Source of the DNA: Candidatus Thiodiazotropha endolucinida
GTDB taxonomy: Bacteria > Pseudomonadota > Gammaproteobacteria > Chromatiales > Chromatiaceae
Direction: 5' to 3'
Length of the DNA stretch: 64,000 nt
Assembly: GCF_001715975.1 (NCBI RefSeq)
Contig: NZ_MARB01000017.1
Coordinates: forward strand, 1-64,000
In this document: positions 8,559 to 18,323 of the stretch, in pieces
Position numbering within the stretch: the first letter of the stretch is position 1
How the letters are laid out: each line of letters begins with the position of its first letter
Program-made: the position numbers and the translations under genes
Notes under the pieces: generated by a model
What the model was told of the DNA's origin: nothing
The model's database searches: none
Seen by the model: only the letters and a program-made list of their open reading frames with translations

Positions 8559-11093
8559 TCATGATTTTCTGGGTTTTGCCTTGGCGGTTGCTTCTGCATG
8601 AACCGGATCGTCAGGCCAATAATGTTTCGGATAGCGCCCCTTCAACTCCTTCTTCACGTCCGGATAGGTCCTCTGCCAGAATCCAGCCAGATCATCGGTG
8701 ATCTGCATGGGTCTTTGCGCCGGTGAGAGCAGGTGTAACATGACAGGTACCTTACCACCACCTATTCTGGGTGTATCCGCCAGACCGAACATCTCTTGTA
8801 ACCTGACTGCAAGAACCGGAGGCCCTTCCACCGTGTAGTGAAGCGGAACCCTGGATCCACTTGGCACCTTCAAGTGGCTTGGAGCCTCGCGATCCAGTAG
8901 CTGTTGTTGCTGCCAATCAAGACTTGCCTTGAGTATCCCGCTCAGGTCGAGTCGCTGCAGATGTTCTTTGTTGTTGATTCCCGGCAACCAGGGTCCCAAC
9001 CAGTCACTGAGATGTTTCGACAACCATTCATCCGAAAGATCGGGCCAGTTTGAATCATTCAGCTGACTAGCCAACCAACAGACCCGCATCTGCCATTGAC
9101 GAAGCCGTTTACTCCACGGCAATACTGCCAATCCCATCGATGTGAGTCCCTGTAACATGGCGCTGACAACCTTTTCCGGGTCGGGTTCGGCAAGTGGACT
9201 ATGATCAAGGACCACTGCCCCGACCCGGGCTTCCTCAAAGGCCGTAACCCGTTGCTCCCGCTTATCCCAAACAACAGCCGAGGTTGTTTCGATTTCGATA
9301 TCGGGAAGTTGACGGATCTCCGCTTCAGTGATGGCAACGGCCAGTCTGATCCACCCCTCAACCTTGCCGGCATCCAACTCGGCTACGACTAAAAAATCCT
9401 GTGTCGCCAAGGGATCCGAATCGTTCAACAGCGCACCTCGACCATTGGCCAGGCGAAATCGGCCATGCCCTGTCCGCTGAGCAATCCGGTCGGGATAGGC
9501 CAGCGCCAGAAGTTGTGCTGCAGACATTTCCACACTGTTCGTGTCACTATCGAGACGCTGTAAGCGCATGCGCCAATCCCTGCTTACCCTGTCGACCCTT
9601 TTACATGCATGGGTGTCGATGCCGTTTACACTGCCGCCATGACCTCGATTCCGCCACGATGCGAGCAAGTGTAAACGCTGTTCCAGGTCCGCACCCGGAT
9701 GGCTCTCTCGCTGGCGTTTTACGATATCCCGCTCACTCAGCAGCGCAGCCAGGTCACAGGCGAGCTGACGATCTCCCTCGACCACATTTATCAGGATATG
9801 GGCCAATCGTGGATGAGCGGGCAGTCTGGCTATCCGCTTTCCCATTGATGTCAGCAGACGCCGTCTATCCATGGCGCCGAGACGCTGTAACAGATCACAG
9901 GCCTGGTTGTAGGCAGCCTGCGGTGGCGGATCAAGCCAGCGCAGATCGACTGGATCAGCCACACCCCAGGCGGCGAGTTGCAAGGCCAGGGGAGCCAGAT
10001 CGGCCTGCAGGATCTCCGCAGGATGGTAATCAGGCAATTGATCCTGATACTGGGATGACCATAAACGATAACAGATACCGGGGCCGAGACGCCCCGCCCG
10101 CCCGGCTCGCTGGGCGGCTGCAGCCTTCGATACCGCAACGGTCTCCAGCCGGGTCAACCCGATCCCGGGCATAAAACGCGGCAGTCGCGACCAACCGCAA
10201 TCGATGACCGCACTGACCCCCTCAATGGTTAGGCTTGTCTCCGCAATGGACGTGGTGAGCACGATACGGCGCCTCTTTCCCCTGTCCGGGAGTAACGCGC
10301 GATCCTGTTCCGCCTTCGGCAGGTCGCCATAGAGCGGTGCAATCAGGGGCGAGCGTTCAGATTCGGCAAAGCGGCTAGCGATCAGCGTCTGCACCTGTCT
10401 GATTTCGGCAACGCCAGGCAGAAACACGAGGATGTCACCCTGTTCCTCATACCATACCCTGGCAACGGCCTGCGACACCTGTTCGGCAATGGCTCTTTTC
10501 TCGGGCTTTATTCCAAGGTAGTGATGGGTCACAGGAAATTGCCGACCTTGGGCGGTGATGATAGGCGCTCCATACATCAGCGCGGAGATACGATCCGAAT
10601 CGAGGGTTGCCGACATAATCAACAGCCGCAGATCCTCCCGCAGCCCCTGCCGGGCATCAAGGGCCAAGGCCAGAGCCAGATCGCTGTGCAGATTACGTTC
10701 ATGGAACTCGTCAAAGATCAGCAGGCCAACCCCTTTCAACTGAGGATCCTGTTGCAAACGGCGTGTCAGGATACCTTCGGTCACCACCTCGACACGGGTT
10801 TTCCGGGAGACCTTTCTTTCCAGGCGTATGGAATAACCTACCCGTTCACCGACGGCCTCGCCCAATAAATGGGCCATGCGGACTGCTGCTGTCCGGGCAG
10901 CCAGTCGACGGGGCTCAAGCAACAGAATGGTTTGCCCCCTCAACCAGGCAGCCTGCAACAATCGGATTGGAACCAGGGTCGTCTTACCCGATCCGGGCGG
11001 CGCGCACAACACGGCTCTGCCGGTGCTTGCAAGCGTATCGTCCAGTGCGGGCATGATTTGTGTGACGGGGAGTTCAGACACCATCGGCACCAT
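8559..11093 (-). CDS. hrpB: ATP-dependent RNA helicase HrpB
   Basis: Encodes 844 residues, the normal HrpB length. It has Walker A APPGSGKTT near residue 32, DEFHER motif II, motif III MSATLD and motif VI AQRAGRAGR, then the long HrpB-specific C-terminal region. DEAH-box helicase of RNA metabolism, cytoplasmic. The ATG at 11093 lies 5 nt from a REP-like palindrome (11099-11117), so the leader could fold over the ribosome site. ATG 11084 (fourth codon) is an alternative start. It lies downstream of the Rad50-like ATPase on the same strand. Confidence 0.95.
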   Translation of the reverse strand: MVPMVSELPVTQIMPALDDTLASTGRAVLCAPPGSGKTTLVPIRLLQAAWLRGQTILLLEPRRLAARTAAVRMAHLLGEAVGERVGYSIRLERKVSRKTRVEVVTEGILTRRLQQDPQLKGVGLLIFDEFHERNLHSDLALALALDARQGLREDLRLLIMSATLDSDRISALMYGAPIITAQGRQFPVTHHYLGIKPEKRAIAEQVSQAVARVWYEEQGDILVFLPGVAEIRQVQTLIASRFAESERSPLIAPLYGDLPKAEQDRALLPDRGKRRRIVLTTSIAETSLTIEGVSAVIDCGWSRLPRFMPGIGLTRLETVAVSKAAAAQRAGRAGRLGPGICYRLWSSQYQDQLPDYHPAEILQADLAPLALQLAAWGVADPVDLRWLDPPPQAAYNQACDLLQRLGAMDRRRLLTSMGKRIARLPAHPRLAHILINVVEGDRQLACDLAALLSERDIVKRQRESHPGADLEQRLHLLASWRNRGHGGSVNGIDTHACKRVDRVSRDWRMRLQRLDSDTNSVEMSAAQLLALAYPDRIAQRTGHGRFRLANGRGALLNDSDPLATQDFLVVAELDAGKVEGWIRLAVAITEAEIRQLPDIEIETTSAVVWDKREQRVTAFEEARVGAVVLDHSPLAEPDPEKVVSAMLQGLTSMGLAVLPWSKRLRQWQMRVCWLASQLNDSNWPDLSDEWLSKHLSDWLGPWLPGINNKEHLQRLDLSGILKASLDWQQQQLLDREAPSHLKVPSGSRVPLHYTVEGPPVLAVRLQEMFGLADTPRIGGGKVPVMLHLLSPAQRPMQITDDLAGFWQRTYPDVKKELKGRYPKHYWPDDPVHAEATAKAKPRKS

Positions 11094-11098
11094 GGTCG

Positions 11099-11184
11099 GG
11101 TGCGGCGCTACCGCACCGAAGGTTTCGTCTTCTGATCCGTACTATGAGGCCATAGGGTTAATGGTGCGGCAAGCCGCACCCTAC
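11099..11184. repeat. REP-like palindrome pair (type A)
   Basis: Two palindromes about 45 bp apart. 11099-11117 has arms GGTGCGG / CCGCACC. 11163-11184 has GGTGCGGC-AA-GCCGCACC followed by CTAC. The second is identical to copies at 18364-18385 (reverse orientation) and 38169-38190. Paired organisation resembles REP doublets mobilised by RAYT transposases; no RAYT gene lies in this window. Confidence 0.75.
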
Positions 11185-11212
11185 ACCGTAATGGAGCGTG
11201 GAAAAAAGCAGA

Positions 11213-13138
11213 TTAACCCTGTTGCAGCGATATGGAATTGCTCTCTCTATCACAATGTACATGCATATCGAAGTTCAGGTCATCCGCAAAATCCTGGGCA
11301 ACGATCCATATCTGAGTCAGATCCTCACTCAAAGTCGGCAGCACCGTGAGTGAACTGCGCGTACGCTTCTCATCGAAGAAGGCAAAAGGCTCATCGAGAA
11401 ACAGAAACTGACTCCCCTGTATGGCCCGGTTGACCAGCTCCTGGGAAAGCGCGAGACGTACCGCCAACATGATCTGACGCTGGGTACCGCTGGATATCTC
11501 TTCCAGGTCCATGAAGTCCCGCTTTTCACTGGAGAAGGCGCGCACACTCAGATCGTCGTCGATCTGCAGATGCTCATAACGGTTCTCGGTAAACAAGGGC
11601 AGGGTCTTGCTGACCAGACCGCGCAGCTTGTGGTTGAATTTATGGGAGACCTCCCTGGTCGCGCCCTGAATCAATTGATCCGCCACCGCGCAGATCTCCA
11701 TGTGGCGTTGTTTGTCATCGATCTTCTGCTGCAGATCACCCTTGATCTGTTTCAGCTGTTCGAACTTATCCAAACGCTCCTGCTCCTGGTCAATGACCGA
11801 ATCGAGCTGACCCAGCCGGCGCCGGTCCGTTTCCACACCCTGCCTCAATTGGCCCTCTTCCTGCGCCACGCCGTCTCTGACTTCGGCGATGGTGACATTC
11901 CAGTCACTCACCCGCTGACTCAGGCGCTCCCGTGCGGCACGATCGACAATCGCCGGTTCTGCCTCGGCCTCGTCAGGTTGTTCGCTCTCTGTCCCTTCCG
12001 TGCTCTCCGTATCCATATCTGCCTGGTTGGATTCAACCTCCTCCACGAGTTCATTACGGATAACCACACTGGAGAGGCTATCCAGGTTACCCAGTGCATC
12101 CACCAGCCCGGATGCCGCCTCGTCGTAGGCCTTGGCGCTGCGCTTTTTGGCGGCGCGACGAATCCAGAAGATCAAAAACAACAACGCAAATCCGCCCGCA
12201 CCATACAGCAGCCAGGGGATCATCGAATCTTGCCAGGCAGAGATATTGTTGCTCAGTATTTCACTCAATTGCTGTGCAGAGGCCTGCTCGGGTAGTTTTG
12301 CCAGCAGATACCAGGCCCCGCCCGCAATCAATGCCAATAGCAGAGACAGAAACGCCAGAAAGCCGGCGCGTCCGGCTGTACTGAGATCTGACTCCCGTCT
12401 CGGCACGGCATCCTGGTAGGTAATGGATGCGTTCTCCAGCTGTTCGATAAGGTCCATCGAATCTTCCATATGGCGGGTCACCTCATTGTGTTCACCCTGT
12501 AACGCCGGCATCAGGTTGTGATCAATATCGATCTCATCGATTTGAGTCTGCACACTGATCTGTTCCGCTTGACGCTGCTCAACCTCATTCAGGGTGGCGC
12601 CCTTGTCCTCCTGGCATGCCTCGTTGACATACTCCAGGGTTACTAATCCAGCCATGGTCTTTACCGCAAAGCTATGGGGATGGGGAGTCGTGATCTCGCG
12701 TTGCGCCAGATAGAAGGATTCAACGAACTCCTCAAACTCATATCCGACCAACTCATAGACCTTGTCCGCAACTTGCTCCACACCTCGCGCGATCGGTTCC
12801 TCATCGTTATCGGATGCCGTAAGGGTAAGTCTGGCGCTGTGGTTACCCGCATCATCGAGAAAACGATCCAGGCAATAACGCTTACCGTCCCTCGGGGTAA
12901 ATTCGAGCTGTGCCGAACAGTGGGTTTCACCCCAGCGTATCACCTTGGTCAAATCATCCACATCCAGGGAGAAGGTCCTGCCGAAGAGCGCGAAACAGAC
13001 GGTTTCACCAATCGTACTCTTGCCCGATTCATTGGGTCCGGATATTGCGATCAAGCCCTGCCCGGGGATATTCTCCAAATTCAGGTCGGTATACTTCAGA
13101 ACATTATTCGCCTTGATGGAATTAATGATCATGACCAA
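11213..13138 (-). CDS. Rad50/SbcC-like ATPase with transmembrane hairpin in the coiled coil
   Basis: Encodes 641 residues. Walker A GPNESGKST (34-42) is near the N-terminus, with coiled-coil arms at about 175-250 and 400-490. The ABC signature SSGTQRQ (549-555) and Walker B FLFLDEP (578-584) are near the C-terminus, a head-arm-arm-head layout as in Rad50, SbcC and YhaN. No CXXC zinc hook is present. Instead the apex has two hydrophobic segments (257-280 and 307-327) flanking about 26 residues, and an acidic Glu/Asp-rich stretch (368-398). This resembles membrane-anchored YhaN-type proteins. No SbcD/Mre11 nuclease is adjacent. It overlaps the 65-residue upstream gene by 10 bp. Confidence 0.8.
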   Translation of the reverse strand: MVMIINSIKANNVLKYTDLNLENIPGQGLIAISGPNESGKSTIGETVCFALFGRTFSLDVDDLTKVIRWGETHCSAQLEFTPRDGKRYCLDRFLDDAGNHSARLTLTASDNDEEPIARGVEQVADKVYELVGYEFEEFVESFYLAQREITTPHPHSFAVKTMAGLVTLEYVNEACQEDKGATLNEVEQRQAEQISVQTQIDEIDIDHNLMPALQGEHNEVTRHMEDSMDLIEQLENASITYQDAVPRRESDLSTAGRAGFLAFLSLLLALIAGGAWYLLAKLPEQASAQQLSEILSNNISAWQDSMIPWLLYGAGGFALLFLIFWIRRAAKKRSAKAYDEAASGLVDALGNLDSLSSVVIRNELVEEVESNQADMDTESTEGTESEQPDEAEAEPAIVDRAARERLSQRVSDWNVTIAEVRDGVAQEEGQLRQGVETDRRRLGQLDSVIDQEQERLDKFEQLKQIKGDLQQKIDDKQRHMEICAVADQLIQGATREVSHKFNHKLRGLVSKTLPLFTENRYEHLQIDDDLSVRAFSSEKRDFMDLEEISSGTQRQIMLAVRLALSQELVNRAIQGSQFLFLDEPFAFFDEKRTRSSLTVLPTLSEDLTQIWIVAQDFADDLNFDMHVHCDRESNSISLQQG

Positions 13139-13326
13139 CCCTCATCCGCGAGCACACGCAGTTTGTTGATCACCATTTGCATGGCCTGATCGAATGTCTC
13201 CTCGTCAAACGCCTCCCCAGAGTTGAGACGGCGCTCTTTTTCTGCCTTGCAGTAGTCGAGAAACTCCTGGGCAGACGCCCCCAGCGACAGATTCTCTTGC
13301 TGTGTTGTCTGATCTGACGAAGACAT
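13129..13326 (-). CDS. Small partner protein of the Rad50-like ATPase
   Basis: The start at 13326 (MSSSDQTTQQ) is chosen because GGGGAG lies 7 nt upstream; the in-frame extension to 13404 has no such site. The product is 65 residues, acidic, with a helical body containing AQEFLDYCKAEKERRL and EETFDQAMQMVINKLRVLADEG. No family is recognised. Its last 10 bp overlap the ATPase start, indicating translational coupling and probably a physical partnership. Confidence 0.65.
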   Translation of the reverse strand: MSSSDQTTQQENLSLGASAQEFLDYCKAEKERRLNSGEAFDEETFDQAMQMVINKLRVLADEGWS

Positions 13327-13813
13327 ACAAAACTCCCCTTTTTTCTTGTGTACCGCCTGAACTGCTTGAACCAGTAAAATATTGATGCCCAACCGTATTG
13401 GCAACCCGTCGATGAGTTGCCGTCGTTATCCCCATATTGATTGCGCATTCGGTCGTCAGCCCAGTATAGGGAGTTCTGATCAGCAGGTCATCAACGAAAC
13501 AGCCCGTTGCCGGATCTGCAACAATTCGAAATATCTATCGGTAACAATCCGTTAAGGGACTATTGCATGGCTGGATCAAACAGTTTCCCCTTTCATGCCC
13601 TATAATATCAATAACTTATGCTATTGCTTTTTAGAAATTAAAAGCCTTGTGGCGAATAGCCGAAATGTGTCGGTTTTTTTTACGCTCACGAAGCATAACA
13701 ACCCCAAAGAAAATGTGTCAGACCCTATCTTACTGTTTTAAATGAATATCTTAATGTTTGGCATTTTTTTTGTTTATGTAAAAATTAACAATGTACAAAT
13801 AATTGACCGGTAA
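13327..13813. other. Intergenic region with a terminator-like hairpin
   Basis: About 490 bp separating divergent genes, expected to hold both promoters. At 13659-13681 a short stem (GCCGA / TCGGT, loop AATGTG) is followed by a run of eight T on the plus strand. It looks like a small intrinsic terminator with no plus-strand gene before it, so a short transcript ending there is possible. Nothing else is supported. Confidence 0.35.
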
Positions 13814-14134
13814 ATGACTGTGGATAGACGTATTGGTATCAGCGCCATTCCCTCTGACCCAAAAAGCTATCTCAACGAGCAACAACAGCTGGGATTGATA
13901 CACCTGAGAGAGTATGGCTGGACAACCTTCTGCGTGAGGCGTCTCTCGGGAGACAGTGCAACCACGATTCTCAGAAACAAACACAACAAAGTGCTGGGCA
14001 TCCTGCACGAAGATGGCACGCTCAGAATTGCAAATCAATTGAAGGTTCGTGACTGCAGATATGAAGAGAACACCGACATCGAAAGCATGTTGGATTCAAT
14101 CAAACAGCAGGTAAAGAAGCCTCCGCAGCAATAA
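13814..14134 (+). CDS. Small hypothetical protein
   Basis: Encodes 106 residues, soluble, no signal peptide. Two blocks look structured: LREYGWTTFCVRRL and NKVLGILHEDGTLRIANQLKVRD, a strand-turn-strand pattern. The C-terminal tail is Lys/Pro/Gln-rich. I recognise no family and no good Shine-Dalgarno is visible. It is isolated between two intergenic regions of about 400-490 bp. Even residue composition favours a real gene. Confidence 0.55.
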   Translation: MTVDRRIGISAIPSDPKSYLNEQQQLGLIHLREYGWTTFCVRRLSGDSATTILRNKHNKVLGILHEDGTLRIANQLKVRDCRYEENTDIESMLDSIKQQVKKPPQQ

Positions 14135-14522
14135 TCCTTTCCCTGTACTTCAAGCACAAAGTATCCGAAACACCGTAATAATCACTACCACTGGCAAATG
14201 GTAATGCTGTGTGTGCTGTTGAATTGCTTCACGCCATATCTCCCGCCATTGAACAGCTGCATGTGGCTTCGAATGAATCTCATTGATTGAAGCCCTAAAG
14301 ATATCGATATATTCCATGTTACATCTTGTTACAACGCGTTACCGATCAGAGAGGATTAAACCATCGGCGGCGGCCAGAATCAGCTCTGACCGTAAGCCAT
14401 TCCGAGTGCTCTACCAATTTCAGATCAATCCTTCAACAGCGTGTTTGGGGTTTTCGGCCGGTAACAAACCAGATGAAACCGATCAGCGGGAAAATGAAAT
14501 TTGACAGACTTCCAATCAAGAT
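14135..14522. other. Intergenic region, no gene seen
   Basis: About 390 bp between the small hypothetical gene and the TetR operator. Overlapping reading frames near 14283-14550 have no ribosome site and low-complexity Arg/Ser translations, so I do not call them. Confidence 0.4.
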
Positions 14523-14540
14523 ACATACTGGTCGGTATGT
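14523..14540. promoter_or_regulatory. Candidate TetR-type operator
   Basis: Dyad ACATAC-TGGTCG-GTATGT ending 3 bp before the tetR-like start codon. Its size and form match AcrR/TetR-family autoregulatory operators, which commonly carry CATAC...GTATG arms. Bound repressor would block this promoter, and through it probably the RND operon. Confidence 0.65.
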
Positions 14541-14543
14541 TTC

Positions 14544-15161
14544 ATGAATGGGATTCCCGCTGCCATGCTTGCCGATGCTGACGCTACCCGACGGTCACTG
14601 CTGGAAGCCGCCTATGAGGAGATTCATCGTTTCGGTTTCCAGGCCGCCAGTCTGAATGCCATCCTGGAACGAACCGGCGTCACCAAAGGCGCCCTCTATC
14701 ACCATTTCAGCAGCAAACTGCAACTCGGTTACGCCGTACTGGACGAACATATCGCCGAGGAGTTGCAGAGACTCTGGTTCGAACCCCTGCGCCAACCCGG
14801 ACACCCGATCGACGTGTTGATGGGAACCATCATGAAGATGGGCGAGCACTACCAGTGTGAAGAGATCACCCTCGGCTGTCCGCTCAACAACCTGGCCCAG
14901 GAGATGTCGGCCATCGATGACGGTTTTCGTCAACGCATCGACTCGATCTACAAACGCTGGCAGGAGAGTATCGAAACGCTTCTTACCCGAGGACAGCAGG
15001 AAGGCAGTGTCTCCACCGCGATCGATCCGGCCGATACGGCTTTTTTCATTCTTGCCTCACTGGAGGGCTGCATGAGTATGGCGAAAAATGCCCAGAGCCA
15101 CGATGAGCTGATGCGTTGCGGCAAGGCGCTTTCAATCTATCTGAACAGCCTTCGCACATAA
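14544..15161 (+). CDS. TetR/AcrR family transcriptional repressor
   Basis: Encodes 205 residues. The N-terminal HTH (about 15-60) has LLEAAYEEIHRFGFQAASLNAILERTGVTKGALYHHFSSK, summarised by the recognition-helix motif TKGALYHHF. The C-terminal ligand domain resembles the TetR_C YcdC-like group. It lies directly upstream of and co-directional with the exporter genes (gap about 90 bp) and behind a palindromic operator, so it probably regulates itself and the exporter in response to a hydrophobic ligand. Confidence 0.9.
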   Translation: MNGIPAAMLADADATRRSLLEAAYEEIHRFGFQAASLNAILERTGVTKGALYHHFSSKLQLGYAVLDEHIAEELQRLWFEPLRQPGHPIDVLMGTIMKMGEHYQCEEITLGCPLNNLAQEMSAIDDGFRQRIDSIYKRWQESIETLLTRGQQEGSVSTAIDPADTAFFILASLEGCMSMAKNAQSHDELMRCGKALSIYLNSLRT

Positions 15162-15252
15162 ACCCGTAAATTCAAACCAAAGACCCATCGCAAGGAACGT
15201 GAAATGAACAAACAACCAAACGAAACTGACAAATCAGCAACAGGGAAATGAT

Positions 15253-17535
15253 ATGAAAGAATCCTTTTTCCGCTTCGTACTGAATAACAGGTTGCTGGTC
15301 ATCTTTCTTGCCATCGCGATCTCGCTGTTGATGGGCAGTGGTATACAACACCTGGCATTCAGCAATGATTACCGCATGTTTTTCAGCGAAGAGAATCCAC
15401 AACTGAAGGCCTTCGAACAACTGCAGAATACCTACACGAAAAATGACAATGTACTGTTTGTCATCGCACCCAAGGATGGCAAGGTATTTACACGTGAAAC
15501 CCTCACCGCCGTCGCGGAGCTGACCAAGGAATCCTGGCAGATACCCTACTCCCTGCGTGTCGATTCCATCACCAACTTCCAGCATACCCATGCCGAAGGG
15601 GATGATCTGATCGTCGAGGATCTTGTCCTGGACCCCCAATCCCTGAACGATGAAGATCTGGCTGAGAAACAGCGAATCGCCACCAGCGATCCCCTCCTGG
15701 TCAATCGTTTGATATCGCCCTCGGCCCACACCACCGGCGTCAATGTGACGGTACAGCTGCCGGGCAAAAAACTGACCGAGGTACCGGAAGTGGCGAACCG
15801 GGCCAGGGAGATGGCAAAAAACATCGAGGCGGCCTATCCCAACATCGACATCCATCTCACCGGCATGGTGATGATGAACAACGCTTTTCCTTCCGCCTCC
15901 CAGGACGACATGACGAGCCTCTACCCGATCATGTTCGCCGCGGTGATCCTGGTATTGGTAGTGATGCTGCGCTCCATTCCCGGCACCCTCTCGACGGTGA
16001 TCATCATTATTCTGATGATCATCGCCACCATGGGCCTGACAGGCTGGCTCGGCATCAAGATGTCGCCGCCCACCACCACAGTACCGATCGTAATCATGAC
16101 CCTGGCGATCGCCGATTGTGTGCACATTTTGGTCAACTTTCTCCACTTCATGCGAGACGGGCAGAACAAATATGAGGCGATGATGGAGAGTCTGCGCATT
16201 AACCTGCAGCCCATTTTCCTCACCACCCTGACCACTGCCATCGGCTTTCTCAGTCTCAATTTCAGTGAAGCACCGCCGTTCCGTGATTTGGGCAACATGG
16301 CGGCCATGGGGGTAGTGCTGGCATTCTTTCTCTCCATCACCTTCCTGCCCGCCATGATGATGCTGTTACCGGTCAAGGCCCTCAGCGGAGACACCCTGGG
16401 CAGCATTGCCATGGTACGCTTCTCTGACTTTGTTGTGCGTTACAAAAAACAGCTGCTATGGGGCATGGGCATGGTTGTGTTGCTGCTCATTTCGCAGATA
16501 CCCAACAACCGGCTCGATGATCAGTTTGTAAAATATTTCGACGAGACTATCACCTTTCGGCAGGCAACCGATTACACCACTGAAAATTTAACCGGCATCT
16601 ATCTCATAGAGTATTCCCTGGAGAGTGGTGAGACCGGAGGCATCAGCGATCCGCAGTTTCTGCAGAGAGTGGAGGAGTTCGCCAACTGGTATCGGCAACA
16701 GCCCCATGTACTGCACGTCAACAGCATCACTGACATCATGAAACGTCTCAATCGCAACATGCATGCGGACAATGACGATTGGTACCGGCTGCCGGATCAA
16801 CGGGACCTGTCGGCCCAATACCTGCTGTTGTATGAGTTTTCCCTCCCCTTCGGCCTCGATCTGAATAATCAGATCAATGTAAAAAAGTCGGCGACGCGTT
16901 TTACCGTCACCATGGAGAGTATCTCCACCACCCAGTTGCTGGAGATCGAAGAGCGTGCCCAAGCATGGCTGTAGGAGAATGCGCCAGGCATGCGTATCGA
17001 TGGTGCCAGTCCCACGATCATGTTCGCTCATATCGGCAATCGAAATATCATCTCCATGTTGAAAGGCACCACGCTGGCGCTGGTGATGATCTCCGTTATA
17101 TTGATCTTCGCCCTGCGTTCGCTGCGAGTGGGCGGACTCAGTCTTATCCCCAATCTAGTGCCGATGGGGATGGCATTCGGATTATGGGGCATCTTTGTCG
17201 GCGAGGTTGGACTGGCACTCTCCGTGGTAACCGGCATGACCCTTGGCATCGTGGTCGACGATACGGTGCACTTTCTCAGCAAATATTTGCGTGCCCGCCG
17301 TGAAAAGGATATGGACCGCGAAAACGCAGTACGTTACGCATTCTCCACAGTGGGCACCGCACTGTGGGTTACGACACTGGTACTGATGGTCGGCTTCGGC
17401 ATCCTCGCCTTCTCCCACTTCCAACTGAATGCCGGGATGGGATTGCTGACCGCCATTACACTCGGCCTGGCGCTGATTGCCGATTTCCTGTTCCTGCCCC
17501 CGCTGTTGATCTATTTCGGAGGAAAAAAATCATGA
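15253..17535 (+). pseudogene. RND superfamily (MMPL-type) exporter interrupted by in-frame TAG
   Basis: A single reading frame of 760 codons interrupted only by TAG at 16972-16974. The upstream part (573 residues) has TM1, a periplasmic domain, TM2-6 with TLAIADCVHILVNF and TALTTAIGFLSLNF-like motifs, TM7 and most of the second periplasmic domain, ending AQAWL. The same frame continues ENAPGMRIDGAS and contains the second TM bundle with GMTLGIVVDDTVHFLSKY. No frameshift is needed. A CAG, AAG or GAG to TAG change or a base-call error are the simple explanations. It is otherwise well preserved and stop-coupled (ATGA) to the LolA-like gene. If the stop is real, the transporter lacks its second half. 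Confidence 0.85.
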
Positions 17536-18311
17536 AGTCCACCCTTCTAACGCTGCTGCTGGTTTTGACACCGGCACTGACCCTGGCAATGACCGCGGAA
17601 GAACGCGGACTGGAGATCGCCAAGGAGATCGAGGCCCGCGATACCGGCTTTCACGACTTCAAGGCCACCATGACGATGTTGTTACGCAACAAGCATGGCG
17701 AAGAGAGTCTGCGCGACATGCGTAATCGGACCTTGGAGGTCGAGAACGACGGTGACAAAACACTGGTGGTGTTCGATGAACCGCGGGATGTGAAAGGCAC
17801 CGCCCTGTTGAGCTTCTCCCACAAGGTCGGTGACGATGATCAGTGGCTCTACCTGCCGGCACTGAAAAGGGTCAAGCGCATCGCCTCTCGTAATAAATCT
17901 GGGCCGTTCATGGGCAGCGAATTCGCCTATGAGGATATCTCATCCCAGGAGGTTGAGAAGTACACCTACAAGTACATCGAGGATGGCGACCACCAAGGTA
18001 CTCCCTCCTTCCTGATCGAACGCTACCCGGTGGATCCCAACTCCGGTTACACCCGCCAGCAGGTCTGGGTCGACAAACAGCGTTACATACCGCTCAAAAT
18101 CGACTACTACGATCGCAAGAACTCCCCATTGAAGACCCTGGTGTTTCGCGGCTATCAACAATACCTGGACCAATATTGGCGCGCTGACGAGATGTTCATG
18201 GAAAACCACCAGACAGGAAAAAGCACCCTGCTGACATGGAAGGAATACAATTTCCGCTCCGGGCTGACTGACAGTGATTTCAATAAGAACAGTTTGAAGC
18301 GCGCACGATAG
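17532..18311 (+). CDS. Outer-membrane lipoprotein-sorting (LolA-like) protein
   Basis: The start at 17532 overlaps the RND stop by 4 bp (ATGA). Encodes 259 residues with a signal peptide (MKSTLLTLLLVLTPALTLA). The mature part matches the LolA-like PF17131 group: MRNRTLEVENDGDKTLVVFDEPRDVKGTALL-type strands, WLYLPALKRVKRI and GPFMGSEFAYEDI are family landmarks. It probably carries a hydrophobic ligand across the periplasm between the RND pump and an outer-membrane acceptor. Confidence 0.88.
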   Translation: MKSTLLTLLLVLTPALTLAMTAEERGLEIAKEIEARDTGFHDFKATMTMLLRNKHGEESLRDMRNRTLEVENDGDKTLVVFDEPRDVKGTALLSFSHKVGDDDQWLYLPALKRVKRIASRNKSGPFMGSEFAYEDISSQEVEKYTYKYIEDGDHQGTPSFLIERYPVDPNSGYTRQQVWVDKQRYIPLKIDYYDRKNSPLKTLVFRGYQQYLDQYWRADEMFMENHQTGKSTLLTWKEYNFRSGLTDSDFNKNSLKRAR

Positions 18312-18323
18312 CGCTCAACCAAG

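Noticed and set aside
9401-10174. 257-codon plus-strand frame inside hrpB
   Set aside because: Antisense to conserved helicase motifs, Pro/Arg-rich translation, no ribosome site.
15172-16146. 324-codon minus-strand frame opposite the RND gene
   Set aside because: Mirrors coding bias of the RND exporter; His/Gly-rich translation without a recognisable domain.
16972-16974. Pyrrolysine or programmed readthrough at TAG in the RND gene
   Set aside because: No pyl genes or downstream structure are visible in the window, and a mutation or base-call error is simpler.
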